A stretch of DNA of 64,000 nt from Phoronis australis (GCA_002633005.1 NMRA01000754.1:62001-126000); one strand, 5' to 3'; numbered from the stretch's first letter, positions 47,201 to 59,319 are shown. Translations and numbers: made by a program. The notes: a model not told the origin generated them from the letters alone.

Positions 47201-50200
47201 GGCTCTAAACCTACATTGCATCAAAAAAGTGAACTTTCGATTGAAACCACTTACCACAGTGACTATAACAATTTTCAACTCGTTCGTTACTCAAGTGAAG
47301 TGATTTCTTCTAAATGGGCTTGCCAAGAACTGCATGACAATTTGTTCTTCCTCGAGACAATGCAATGCGAATAAAATGACGCCGCCCATGACAAGCCAAC
47401 TTACAGAGCATGAGCAATGACAAAATGACAGTTCTTTCGAAGCACTGAAATCCCCTCTAATTTAAGTAATTATTTGACACCAATAATTAGTTACTGTACA
47501 GTAAGTGCTCTAAATAACAGGTTGACCTTCTATAAAAGGTGGATTTATACATGCTTAAAGCATTGGTGAAATTAAAAATGACTGAGCATTAAGAGGAAAT
47601 AGAAAAACAATCAGAATTATGAGGTAAGAGCGACAATGCAATGGTTGGTCAAGTATAGAGTTCACACAAATACAGCATTAACAAGGAGAGGGACAGCTCT
47701 GACAAAGTGTGGTGCATGTGAATACTCATCAGCTGTCTCATGATAGCCACCTGATGATCAGCTCAGAAATACAATAAAAGATCTGCTTTGATTCGTATAG
47801 CGAAAAAATTAAATTCTGAATGATTAACTTGTGTCTGGGTTCTGCTGGGGCAATGTGACCATGTGTAATGCATAAGATCAAATTTCTGCCTTTAGTCACT
47901 TTTCAGGAAACACACCCCCCGAGGACAACACAAAACAGAACAAGTATTCAACAAGCTCACTGGGAAGTTGCCTTGCATATCCACTGAGTGGTATGGCAAT
48001 GATCAACGCCAGGATGCCACAGATAACCAGTCCTAACCACCATGCACCATACCAGCGGGGGTCCTCAGCACTCAAGTTTACACTAGAAAAAAGCAATAAA
48101 AGCAAACAGATGAAAAGATCAACTATATTGTTGATGTGACCACATATTGCGGTGCAAACTGAAGCCAACAGGATTTTTTCATGCATCGATCTGTGCAAAT
48201 AAACACAGATTAACAAGCAGTTTAAGGTTCTGGCTGAGAAGATAAGTGCTTTATTACATCCCATGGATTCTGAATAATCCAGCCCGGAATGTATTGAAAC
48301 TCCACTTAAAATGGATGGAGTAACATCACTGACAGTATGAACAAAGAGTGGAGTTTAGCATTAATTAATGAAAAATTTGGATGATCATCCCAGAAATGTC
48401 AAGCCCTACTGTCCTTGTGTCCAACAAGACAAGTGATTGACTATTACTTCATACCTAGCCATGTCTATTGCCCCTATATCTCCATACACTGTTAGAATCT
48501 GTCCAGTGCTCAGGTATCCAGCCGCAGGTCCAAGGATAGAAAAACAATAAAGTAATGCTAAAATGAAGGAAACAGCAGAGCATAAGGCAAAGTCAAAATA
48601 AACAAAACAGCAACACATAATTGACAAACTTCATTAAATGATGCAAAACCAAAATGAGAATTGCAGCAGGAGGGGAATTGTTTTGACATAGCACTGCTGC
48701 ACACTAGAGTTCCATCATGAGCAAACTGACACATGAGGAAGCATGATGAGTAAATTACAAACCATTGCTGCAAAAACGAGCACAACTACTAAGCCAGTTC
48801 CAACAAAAATCAACAACGCTGTCTGTGGGTAAAGATATTAATTATTATTAAGCATAAACAGTCAGTAAATATGAAGATTTCTAACTCACAGGTATAAAGA
48901 GCAGAGCTGCTCTGCTTGACATTCTCATCAAGATAAACAAAGGTGAGGGTAAACATGGGTGACGCCCCAAAGCCATGGAGTAGTTGAGCCACTAGGAACC
49001 ACCAAAAATAGTTGGAGAGGCTATTAGACTTCTGGCAGTCCATGTTACTTGTTGCGTTTCTATCTGAAAATCACAGACAGTTTATGTTGGCAGTGAAATT
49101 ATACAGGTACAATACTTTCATTACAAACTCTCTATCTTCTAGGGTATTAAAAGCTAGATGCATTATCATTGACCTAGTTTGAGCACCAACACACTTCTGA
49201 GCTGGGTTGAACACGTAAAGAAAGATATGAGTGTTGCGTCAATTCATCGCGCATATTACAAAACTTTAGTAGCATTTCTAGTGCAAGTGACCCCAAATAC
49301 ATTTAGAAATTGTTGCACAATTTGGTCACTTGCACTAAAAATTATGCATGGTAAGAGGGCTTGAGTGTGGTTATAAGTTCAGGGTCCGTGGTAATGGTTT
49401 TTGTTTGTGTTATTAGTTAGATTATCCAGAAAAGGTAAGAGTTGGTTTTCATCCCGACTCAATTAGCAGGTCAAAGGTGAATCGGAAACACATGGTCTTG
49501 GGCAACAGCTTTTCTGTTCTAGCCATGTTTTAATGATTCGATCACAGGAATTTTCCCATAGACGGTAAAGTAGATAAGTGACCCAACTTTGCTGCTTCAG
49601 ATTTCCCCCAGCGGATGAGCTTTGCCAGTTCAGGTGTTGGGGAGAAGATGTTTTCAGACAATGTATTGGGCATGCATTAAAAAACAGAGGAAAGTTCTGA
49701 TATCCAAAGCCAGTATTTTCGCAGACATAACATTGAGTGGTCTGGTCACTGCCATGTTATCTTTACGATCGGAAAGTTCAAATTTGTCAGAGAAAATACT
49801 GCACTGAAGGTCCCTACCTGAGTGGAAAATGTGTGACAAATAGGGGAATTGGTATAAGCTCAAAACTAATTAAGATAAAATGCGGGCCTGCGTGACTTCA
49901 AAATATGACTATTTCAAATCACTGATATCTCTTCAAAACACCTAGTATCCAGATGCAGCAGTCTGGCCAGCAATAAAGGTAGTCACTATAACAAGGAAAA
50001 CAGGAAACGATTTTATAATTTATACACCCAAAATTTGCACATGTATTGAATTTGCAACCATAACAACTAAATGGTGCCACAGTCGCAAAACCATGCTCAA
50101 ATTTGAACACTGCCATAAAAATACAATGTATTTAATCAGAACATACAGATTTATGTGAAAGAGGGCTGGACAAGGGAACAAATCAACAAGCTCTCTGAGT

Positions 50201-53200
50201 CAAATGGCTACTCTGCCAACGCCTTACCTGGCACACATTTTGAGTCAATCTTCGAGTCATACTCGTAGAGTCCTGTAGTAAACTGCGGCAAGGCGAAGAA
50301 AAGTGATCCAACACCCATGATGGCGCAGCCAGCAGCTGGAAGGTAAATTAATACTGTCAAATAGTAAGAGTGAACAGGTGAAACCCCTTTTGCAGTGATT
50401 TATGTGAAATGATGAATTATGACTTTCTTATTAACTGTAAAAAGTTAAGAAAACAGTATCAGACATTGAGTCTGTCTAGTGAACAATAGTATTCTCTACA
50501 TGTAACCTTATGTACAGGAAAATGTTTTGAAACATGAAGAAAAATAAATAACACCATTTTTCAGCTCATACAGTACTCAAAACATTGAAGATTTTTTACT
50601 GCGTTTTATTTGATGGAAACTAACTGTGCTAATAATAGAATAGGTTTTATGCATTTTTGTTGGGAAATTTGACAATACTTCACTGTGTTTTAAGACAGTT
50701 AACACTTAGTACTGAAAACTCAAAGATTACAGAGGTTTAAATCCTTTAATATGCCAGAATGATTTTAAAAAATGCTCACATACTTAACGTCATTAAAATT
50801 CAAATGTCCATTTTAACACATCTCCTTACCTATCCAGCGCCCTTTGTGACCCTGTCCACCTTTGTAAGTGACCAACACTAAGACTAATACCACACCAACA
50901 TCATAAAATGCACTGATTAACCCCGTCTGGGTACTGGACAAACCAAATCTCTTCTCTAACATGGATAGAGAGCCAGAAACCATTCCATTAATAGCAGCCC
51001 CTGCAACAGAGAACCAGGGCAACTTCAATCAAATATGCCGCACGGCCCAGACACCAAGAAAGAACTAAAGGCCGAAACTAAAATTACAATAAATGCTGTC
51101 AACTCCTACATATTTCACATATTTTGGCCCTAACACAATTTCACAGAAAGGTTCACATTGAAAATCTCTTGCCTCACCTAGTACTTCGTACATGGTCATT
51201 TTTGCAATCAAGGCCCATGTGGGATATCTCATGCTGTTGCGAACATGAGGTGAAAGGAGTGACTGGCCAGTGTCCTGTGTGACCCACAGGCATTTGCTCA
51301 GAAGAGCGTTCTAACTACCGTATAAACTGGACATTCCCTTTAAGCGAGATAAGGATTGATTTGGTGATGTCTTTTGAATTTCTCCAAGTCAGGTGGTCAG
51401 CCTGACCACTTCCATCCATATTCCAGTTTCACTCTAGAGGATGGTCATCAGTAGAGCCTGGGGCTATATTCATTAGCTTACGTAAATGCCGTTTACAATA
51501 CAAAAGTTGACACGAATCAGCTGACATGGAACGAGATGTTCTAGCGCGAGTATGTGTATAAACGGGACTGACACGGAGCAAATTGACACCGGGGTGACAA
51601 CATTTGCCACCCGTTTGTGAGGTAGAGCAATTTGCGCTTGATCATCTTGCTCCATGTCTATTATATGTCTAAACGTGAAACTGGGGCAAGGTAGAAAGGA
51701 TCATCTCTACTGCGCTTGTGCAATGACCTACATACTGGTTCTCTGCCTGCAACTCCCATCATTTGTAAACCTGCGCATGAGCGTTCCCTTCTCCAGCCTA
51801 CAACTTCCGCCACAGTTAGTGAGTTATGTGTGAAATCAGCCACTTGACACCGATCAATCTGCTACGTGTTAGTTGCCCCTGGCCATAAGTTGATGTCAAA
51901 CAGGACTACAGTGAAGTAGCTTTTGCTTAACAGATTGTGTCTGAAAGCAGCCAGGCTCTCTTTTTCCTTTTTCGTGAGGAGGGGACATGAAAACCAATGG
52001 AAGCCATAAAATATTGGAGGAGTGAAAATTCAGTTTAGTGTCTGGTTTCTTGAATTTTCAAAAATTGGTCATGCAATAGCAAGTTTGTCTACAAAACTGC
52101 AACAGCCTTGCTATTGGTTAGAAAGGAGTTTGCAGCATGGCTTATCAGCTAATTATACGCATCACTGCAGACTCACAACAGAAAGTGAGGCTGAAAGAAT
52201 GTGGATAAACCAGTTATTGTGCTGAAGGAATCTCGTTTAAAGGCAGCTTTCATCGATACTAATGTTGAGGCCTCCATGTTTTGGGGAATTGCAGTTATGG
52301 TACATGAACGCTTAACATCGGTCCTGGATCGAAGTTAACAGCGCCACTGAGTTAACTTAGCACTAAACAGATGGATTTAAGAGCGGAGCGTCGATGCTGT
52401 GGTGCTGTGTGATGCAGTCACCTTCGGTCCCATTGAAGTTATCGCCAGGTTCCACTGTTATCGTCAACAATTAAAGGGTATAAGTGTCGTCGCTAATAGT
52501 TGCTTATATTTTGATCGAATAATCACCCATTGAATTAAAAATAAATTTTATGTCAATTAGCACATGTGTATGAACATGTTCCCAAATTGTCATATTAAAA
52601 AAATCTTAGCATGCAGCGCTATCTTGCGATTACTTCGATTGCCACAGCGTCACCTACCCTTTACTTCGAAGTCCGTTAACTACTGAAGCCAGTATGAAAG
52701 GTATAGTTAACATCGCAGTTTACATCGACGCTCCGTGCAGAGTTAAGTCAGTACGAAAAGGCCTTAAAGGACATGTTCACCACATGGTAAATAAATGCTT
52801 AATCATTATGAAAAAAAACATTGGCAACCCATAGGCAACAGTTCATTAAATTTGCACACTGGACAGTTGGTGCTGCATGGTTACTCAGTTAACTTCACGC
52901 ACCCATTATTAAGTAAACCAAGAAGTCTACGTATTCACCTATTTCACATACCCGGACTACCAGATCATATCTAACTTAATTTGTGCCAAGTAAGTGGAAA
53001 ATTACTGTGCAAAGTTTGATTATCCCTGTCCACCATTACATGATTGGGTATGTCGTAGACAGACCAATTACCTTGCACGACAATCATCGCACACAAAAAG
53101 CCGAGTAGCCATCTTGAGTTATGAATAACCTGTAGAAATGACGGTGTGAATTTGAACCAGCCATACTTGGGCTCCCCCACGTGGCTACCCTTGACACCAT

Positions 53201-53306
53201 ACTGGACATCCACATGATTGGAGCAATGGCCACCATCAGAGTTGTCTTGGTGAGGATGAGAGTTTTTCTGGAGATCAGTCATGACGGACCTTAAAAGCAT
53301 AACCAT
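41204..53306 (-). CDS. Solute carrier organic anion transporter (OATP/SLCO, SLCO4-like), 11 coding exons
   Basis: Exons (minus): 53306-53072, 51000-50830, 50335-50228, 49063-48890, 48557-48455, 48082-47961, 46997-46740, 45850-45649, 43645-43498, 42964-42697 and 41487-41204. Phases agree throughout: 2073 nt, about 690 residues, the usual OATP length. It is a 12-helix MFS transporter for plasma-membrane uptake of organic anions. Seen: cytosolic N-terminus, then YGWFKFTPSFLQ, the NSRWLLGFLCAMIVVQG helix, LEKRFGLSSTQTGLISAFYD, HGFGASP, the OATP signature DPRWYGAWWLG (271-281), SASASSTYSG, a Kazal-like extracellular loop with CNTACDCSAEIYQPVC, YFSPCHAGC and YTNCSC (exons 9-10), and TIPGPIVVGYIFD in exon 11. 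The N-terminal block and IMGVGSLFFALPQF resemble SLCO4A1/4C1. The exon 10 donor is uncertain: GTTAAG keeps frame but inserts about eight residues (AGFGQCSC) before TIPGP, where relatives read LGTIPGP. An acceptor lies just 5' of the ATG, so a leader exon is likely. Confidence 0.93.
44361..44376 (-). mobile_element. CAGTGGCGAATCTAGG transposon terminus in SLCO intron
   Basis: The minus strand reads CAGTGGCGAATCTAGGATG, then AGAAAGGGGGCCC. It is related to the CAGTGGCGGATC ends at 13249, 21891 and 24192. The fragment lies between SLCO exons 8 and 9. Confidence 0.5.
47045..47170 (-). pseudogene. Partial duplicate of SLCO exon 7 (5' half with acceptor)
   Basis: About 125 bp immediately upstream, in the minus sense, of exon 7 (46997-46740) repeats its 5' part and acceptor: gcaaaactttagcattggta against gcaaaactttagcatcgcta, then gagcctcattagt, taactcactgtatctgcaat against taactcgctgtgtctgcaat, and aagcatacaa(t/c)aatgtaa. 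It stops before the exon's donor, so it cannot act as a complete exon unless it uses another donor. Confidence 0.7.
47240..47400 (-). repeat. Dispersed repeat, TTGGCTTGTCA family, copy 3
   Basis: On the minus strand, GTTGGCTTGTCATGGGCGGC, CATTTTAT, TGTCATGCAGTTCTTGGCAAGC, ATTTCTTC and GAGT match the copies at 6334 and 14237. It lies between SLCO exons 6 and 7. Confidence 0.55.
49279..49337. repeat. Intronic hairpin, about 18-bp arms
   Basis: TAGTGCAAGTGACC..AAAT at 49279-49298 pairs with ATTTGGTCACTTGCACTA at 49320-49337, with two extra C in the left arm and a 21-base loop. It lies in the SLCO intron between exons 3 and 4. Confidence 0.75.
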
Positions 53307-53847
53307 GATTCTGTGGTAACAAGATAATAAACACGAGATCAGTTTTTATTTAAACAAATGCCAAACCCTCAGGCACTAGCACATTAAAATTTTGATGTGG
53401 GCACAGTGTGCTGGGAAATTAACTTAGAAATACCATGTTAAGTGCAACTCCCCCAGCAAATTGCCAGCCAGAAGAATTGTTCAGCAGATCCCATAGGCAG
53501 TGTTAAACTTTTGGTAGTTCAGCAAGGGGAAATCAATATTTCATTTCCACTGAAATTCAGACAACTTCTGTCAGCTAAATTTTCATTAAAACTTTAAAAC
53601 ACACCTTCCAATTATTGCTGCTTTAGTCCTTCATAGTGAACCAAAAGGTTAAGTTTGTTTACTGCATGGTAAATGAGAACTATTTATACACTGCGCTAGA
53701 TATACATATAATGATTTTCTAATAAATCACCGCAAGTCTAATAACTTAGAGTGACACGCAATACATAACAAATAGACAGAGTGACAGAAACATTTTCCCA
53801 TCCATCTTGAATCATTATTATACTCTTCCTCAGTATTCTGAAAATGT

Positions 53848-54240
53848 AAAAAGTCAATACATGACGACATCCCGTAGTGCTCCCAACTCTGAAGCCTGGG
53901 AGATAATTGGCCTGCTTGTTATCATACGGGACAAAAGACTGAGCTGGGAAGTCCACAAAATAGCCAGATGCTATCGCACGTTCAGCACCCCTCTCTGGAA
54001 AAGTTGCTGAACGACACAATGCTGTAATGAACTTTTAAGCATACAGTCTTGATAATTAGGCCCAACATCAATATATCGCTCCCAGCTGATAACTAGCGGG
54101 GTTTTACGACTCAAGACTGAGAAACCAAGTCTGATTGGCATGTAGTCGGTTAACACATGACGGCGACTCCCGTTGCTCCCAACTCGTTCAATTCTATAGC
54201 CCAACAACAAGTTGGGAAGTTTACCCCCGTAGCCAATATC
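53848..54240 (-). repeat. Two diverged copies of an unidentified segment upstream of SLCO
   Basis: On the minus strand, copies at about 54240-54150 and 53930-53848 share AGTTGGGAGCA, CGGGA and CGTCATGT(G/A)TT(A/G)AC. Their open frames are similar (RVGSNGSRRHVLTDY and RVGSTTGCRHVLTFY, each preceded by YD..K and L.G). No known domain was recognised. It could be a repeat or remnants of duplicated exons. Confidence 0.5.
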
Positions 54241-55116
54241 GTACACCACTGATTATAACTCCATACTAGCATTTATGGTTGGAGGGCCTGCGCTCTTTTG
54301 TTAGATAATTGCTCTAATCTCCAATCAGATCGTATCTAGCCTGACTGGGCTGCGCTGATAAAAATGAGAGTTAAGTTATAACAAATTTGTCAAAACATTC
54401 TAACGTAAGTATAAAAAACTATATAGTAGAAATTTAACTGTAGAGAGCAAAATATATTTTTATGACGAATAAATATTGCACATGATCTGATTAAGCTATA
54501 AGTTGGCCTAGTTGGTAATTTTTACTGCACATACTTTTAAAAGTTAAAAATAGGTTAGCACCAAGATGGATGCATGTTTTTAAACATGCTTAAAAGCCAT
54601 TTTGAAAAGTTATTAACTAAATGATTTTAATTTGCTATTTACCAGTTTCCGGCACCTACTGCCAGTGCATGATCACAACTAAAATTTACTTTATGCATCT
54701 AAATCAGCAGGCGATAGGACCGTGAGGGATCATTTAGCAGTTTAGTCTGTGTACCAGTACAAAATAAGCCTCTATTCAACTATTCAAGTATCAGGATTAA
54801 AAGACTCCCAAGACCAAATCCATCCGGCAAAGGCAAATTTGAATACGAAATAACTTTTGACATTGATGAGTGTAACTGGCGAGTTTCACCCAGCAGTTTT
54901 TACCTTACAGGTTGAAGAACATCTCCTGGCGTATATGACGGATTAGTGACTGCTCCACAACTGAGTCACTGAGTGTCAATGCGGTCATTGACACTGACTG
55001 ATCATCACGAGTCACTGAATGAGAGCTCAGTCCAGCGTGACACCATAGTCTGGTGACACTCTAGGCAATGACCATCGCCTCTGTTGGCCCGAACTCAAAT
55101 CACCTACAACTTTTAA

Positions 55117-56570
55117 ATAATAACGCTATCATGCACTAACCTTTGCTTTCCCTGTTCTTTCAATTGACATGTACACGGTAGTGGGAGTTCGGGTCACACA
55201 CCCCGAGTGTCAAACTGTTGTGCGTGAACTTGGAATCTGCTAATCTCAAGATAAAGCATAACAGAGTGTTGCGTAAAAAGGTGAAATTTTTGTTCGGTGA
55301 AAAGAATTTTTATAATTATTGGCCTCGAGTTCAACCATTTTCTCTTTTACCGTAACTCGTGTCGCTGAACCAGAGGAATATGTGAATGGCTAAATAGATC
55401 ATTGTTTGGTGAAACTGATCGCCCGTAGTTAAGGTTGGAATTTTGATAATACACAAAACGTACCGAGAGCCAGAGTGGCGTACATCATAGACTACAGTAT
55501 AATCTATGCGTACATGAAGTAATATCCCACGAGCCATTATTCCGCGTATCGACCGAGACCGGAATAAGCCTGAGGTCGAGTGGGATACTACTTCATGTAC
55601 GCCAATCGAGGTACGTTTGGCATTTATCCCATGCGCTTCGATGATTCCTAAGTTTCCTACATTTTTTCGGCAGACTTTTCAAATACTTCACCCAGACTGT
55701 TCACATGGCGGATCACATCCTATATGTATGTTCTTGTGCGTTAGGTTGCAAGTTTCATTTTCTCTTGAAAAAGAAACAGTTTTATAAGTCGATTTATTTT
55801 TTNTGCTTCGGGCCAACAGAGGCGATGGTCATTGCCTATCATGCACTAACCTTTGCTTTCCCTGTTCTTTCAATTGACATGTACACGGTAGTGGGAGTTC
55901 GGGTCACACACCCCGAGTGTCAAACTGTTGTGCGTGAACTTGGAATCTGCTTAATCTCAAGATAAAGCATAACAGAGTGTTGCGTGAACTTAGAATTGAA
56001 TATCCTTTAAGGTAAAAAGGTGAAATTTTTGTTCGGTGAAAAGAATTTTTATAATTATTGGCCTCGAGTTCAACCATTTTCTCTTTTACCGTAACTCGTG
56101 TCGCTGAACCAGAGGAATATGTGAATGGCTAAATAGATCATTGTTTGGTGAAACCATAGATTATAGTCTATGGTGAAACTGATCGCCCGTAGTTAAGGTT
56201 GGAATTTTGACAATACACAAAACGTACCGAGAGCCAGAGTGGCGTACATCATAGACTACAGTATAATCTATGCGTACATGAAGTAATATCCCACGAGACA
56301 TTCATTCCGCGTATCGACCGAGACCGGAATAAGCCTGAGGTCGAGTGGGATACTACTTCATGTACGCCAATCGAGGTACGTTTGGCATTTATCCCATGCG
56401 CTTCGATGATTCCTAAGTTTCCTACATTTTTTCGGCAGACTTTTCAAATACTTCACCCAGACTGTTCACATGGCGGATCACATCCTATATGTATGTTCTT
56501 GTGCGTTAGGTTGCAAGTTTCATTTTCTCTTGAAAAAGAAACAGTTTTATAAGTCGATTTATTTTTTGAA
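55117..56570. repeat. Tandem duplication around an N, with internal foldbacks
   Basis: Copy 1 (about 55119-55802) and copy 2 (about 55837-56568) are nearly identical, from ATCATGCACTAACCTTTGC to AAGTCGATTTATTTTTT. Copy 2 has small insertions near 55985 and 56155. Each copy contains a foldback: CGTACATGAAGTA.TATCCCAC pairs with GTGGGATA.TACTTCATGTACG. The bases just after the N (55807-55836) are the exact reverse complement of 55064-55093, the flank of copy 1. Confidence 0.85.
55803..55803. other. Assembly gap marker (single N)
   Basis: The N sits at the junction between the two copies of the 55117-56570 duplication. Confidence 0.9.
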
Positions 56571-56998
56571 AAGAGGTAGCAAAGATGAAAATAAACGGCA
56601 ACTGAGCAGTGAACTTGTAACATCTCCTGAAAAAACAACAATATTTAAGATTTTAATTTAATAGGATTCGGCGCCTGAGTTGCAGACGATACTGAGAGAA
56701 AGTGTCTTGCTATAATTAACACTGAGTTTTTTTCCAGATTTTACGTTTAGGGCCTGGTTGCATGTCGAGTGTTAGTTCATACACTGTCTGTTGCAACTGT
56801 ATTACTTAAAACTACATTCGGAAAGTTTGATGATCGAACCGGCTGGAGACGTCCGTCGCCGAGTCGGCGACATTGACCTACTTTGAACTTTTGAACTTTC
56901 CATGTCAGAGGGCACTGTTGAAGTAGCTGCGGGAGGTGAATACGGAAAACTTTATTACATGGCCGTATTTCGCTCTCGACAGCTTCAACGCGCGTGGG

Positions 56999-57174
56999 AT
57001 AAATAGATTATTACATGGCGAAATCATTATCCCCCGTTAGAGCCCGAGTGGATTTTGGAGAATTATCACCCCCCGGCGAGGGGCGTTAGCCCCGAGGGTG
57101 TGATAATTCTCCAAAATCCACGAGGGCTCTAGATACGGGGGATAACGACTGAGAACATGTAATAATCTATTTAT
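56999..57174. mobile_element. 176-bp inverted-repeat element (MITE/foldback)
   Basis: The terminal 19 bases (ATAAATAGATTATTACATG at 56999-57017) are exactly inverted at 57156-57174. The arms continue imperfectly to the centre near 57087: TTATCCCCCG pairs with CGGGGGATAA, and GTGGATTTTGGAGAATTATC pairs with GATAATTCTCCAAAATCCAC. There is no coding capacity. Confidence 0.85.
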
Positions 57175-57443
57175 ACCACATACTGAACGAGAAACATTGC
57201 AATGAACCTTTCTCGACTAGCCTCGGCTTTGTAACTTAACTTTCTATGTCAGAGCGGGCCCGGTGTCGGAGGTCGTGACCTTTTATTAGAAAAGCCGAGC
57301 TATTTTTGTCAAATAATACTATACTCAAACCAATTGAAAATTTAAACAAAATAGAAATATAGTGAATCTATAAGGTTTCAACTATTATATACACATTTTA
57401 TCACGCTTAGCTTCGACCGGGAATATATCGTCTGCTAAAGTAG

Positions 57444-58236
57444 GTTAACACTGCAAAAGGTACCCGCTCATCCAAAACCTTTACGGCAAACAGATGGCGC
57501 TGGATGCAATGATGCTTTACCAACAGGCAGCGCTGCTTACACTCATGTGACATTCTTGTGTGAACTGAATCTTGTGTTGATAGAACATAAAATACAGACG
57601 TTTCAACTTGGTGAACCATCAGCTGCCGTGTCGTGCCACGGCCAGTCCGGCTGCTGGGCTCAGTGTTGTTGGCTAACGAGACGCTGAACGAAAAAGAAAA
57701 TATCGCAGAGAATAAAACCTAACATGTATATCACCATGTATAATTCAAGCATAATTTAAAAAATATAGTGGTTATATTTCAACCTAATTAAAATTATGGT
57801 TGTGAAGTTGCCAAAATCTCGCCGGGCGGAAAAGTGGCCGGGCCCGGATTAGTAGCCTCACCATGGTCACGTTCATTTAATATATATTTTACCCCAGCGT
57901 TTAGGCCGAGCAACCACAACAGCGTATATTATTAACACTTTCACCTTAATTACATGTTATAAATAGTTGTTACAAATGGGGTTTTAAACATGGAATGTCG
58001 GACACAAAGATTTCTTTTCCACACAAATTCGCCACTCATCAGGACATACACTGTCTGGATCATGAACTCTCGTGACCTGTGGCTACAGTCAGCAGCAGCA
58101 GAATGTAGGTCAAGGTTCTTGGTTAAGATTCTCTGGCAGACAGTCTTACTTGAGCGATAAAATGACACGTGATTGATGAAAAGCGCCATCTGTTAGCCGT
58201 AAAGGTTTTGGATGAGCGGGTACCTTTTGCGTTAAC
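57444..58236. mobile_element. About 0.8-kb element with about 55-bp terminal inverted repeats
   Basis: GTTAACACTGCAAAAGGTAC at 57444 onward, running to CAGATGGCGC at 57500, is inverted at 58183-58236 (GCGCCATCTG to GTTAAC) with a few differences. The interior has no recognisable transposase, so it is a non-autonomous element. Confidence 0.75.
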
Positions 58237-58497
58237 ACTAGTAACAGAGTATAATGCTCAAATCAAAGGATCCCGACGACACGATAACCGCATTCAAATT
58301 GGAGATCGGCGATTTACAAGTGAGAGAACACGAGAGAAAAATTTCACTGATTTAAACTTAGTTGAATATCGTTTTTATGGAAATTATGCGTCTTATTTTT
58401 CATAGCATATAAATGTCGGTGCAATGCCCTTTGCTGAAGATGCGATTGTTGCTCGTGCTCATTTAAGTATTCTATTTTCGCGTTCGATTACGTCAGC

Positions 58498-58566
58498 CGC
58501 TGAGTGGTGTATTGGTAAAGTCGGCGACTCTTGAGGCCCGGGTTCAAATCCAGCCACGGATTCCGC
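58498..58566 (+). repeat. tRNA-derived SINE head
   Basis: CGCTGAGTGGTGTATTGGTA resembles a D-arm/box A and CCCGGGTTCAAATCCAGCC is a good T-arm/box B. No complete acceptor stem closes around them, so a SINE or tRNA pseudogene is favoured. Confidence 0.55.
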
Positions 58567-59319
58567 CAAAATGTTATCTCACTGGTGAGAAAACTTTATT
58601 AAACGGTTGTATCGGCCATTCGAGGCTAAAATTGTGGTGAATTATTTTATTCAAATGTAACTTGATTTAGTGCAGTAACGTGATTATTTGACAATTAGTT
58701 GCCTCGCGTATTCCAAGTTCACGCAACACTCGCTTTTGCTTAATTTTGAGACTTGACAAGATGTTAAGTTCACGCATAACAAAACATTTATTTACTATTA
58801 AATTTATTTTTAAACTAGCGACATCTACCGAAGAAAAAGTACAACAAGCAGAGGGAGACAAACAATCCCATTGGACGGCCACTGGCGGCCATTGTTTTTC
58901 CATGGACCGTAGAGTCGTGTAGCGGACGTGTGTGGAATATACAAATATGGCAAGACAACACGGCTCCAGACGGTAAAAAGAAACGGTGCTTTTTGCAATA
59001 CCTGCGTCTGCAGCAACAGTTAATTGAAAATTCGTGACTTTTTTGCTTCCCCACTTATTAAGATAGATAATGTTCACGATTGAAACAAAAAATGTTTTTG
59101 TGTGAAACTGCTGCCAGTCAACCATGCAGTGATGGACCGGGTGCTTTGAACTTTTATGTCTTTACAGTTCCCTGCATTTGATCGCTTATATAGAAAATTA
59201 TCGTTAATTGTTTGCATGATTTTGGGAAATATTGATTAGTGTATGCTATGCCCATTGATTACTTTCTTTCATTTCTTTCTGCAGTCTTAATTCATTCAGA
59301 TCTAAAAGATTATAACATT

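Noticed and set aside
55705-56661. Two ORFs starting MADHILYVCSC
   Set aside because: They are the two copies of the duplicated segment, diverge where the copy ends, and show no domain.
24395-58566. tRNA genes at the box A/box B matches near 24395, 31440 and 58498
   Set aside because: Acceptor and anticodon stems do not form a full cloverleaf; they were annotated as SINE-type heads instead.
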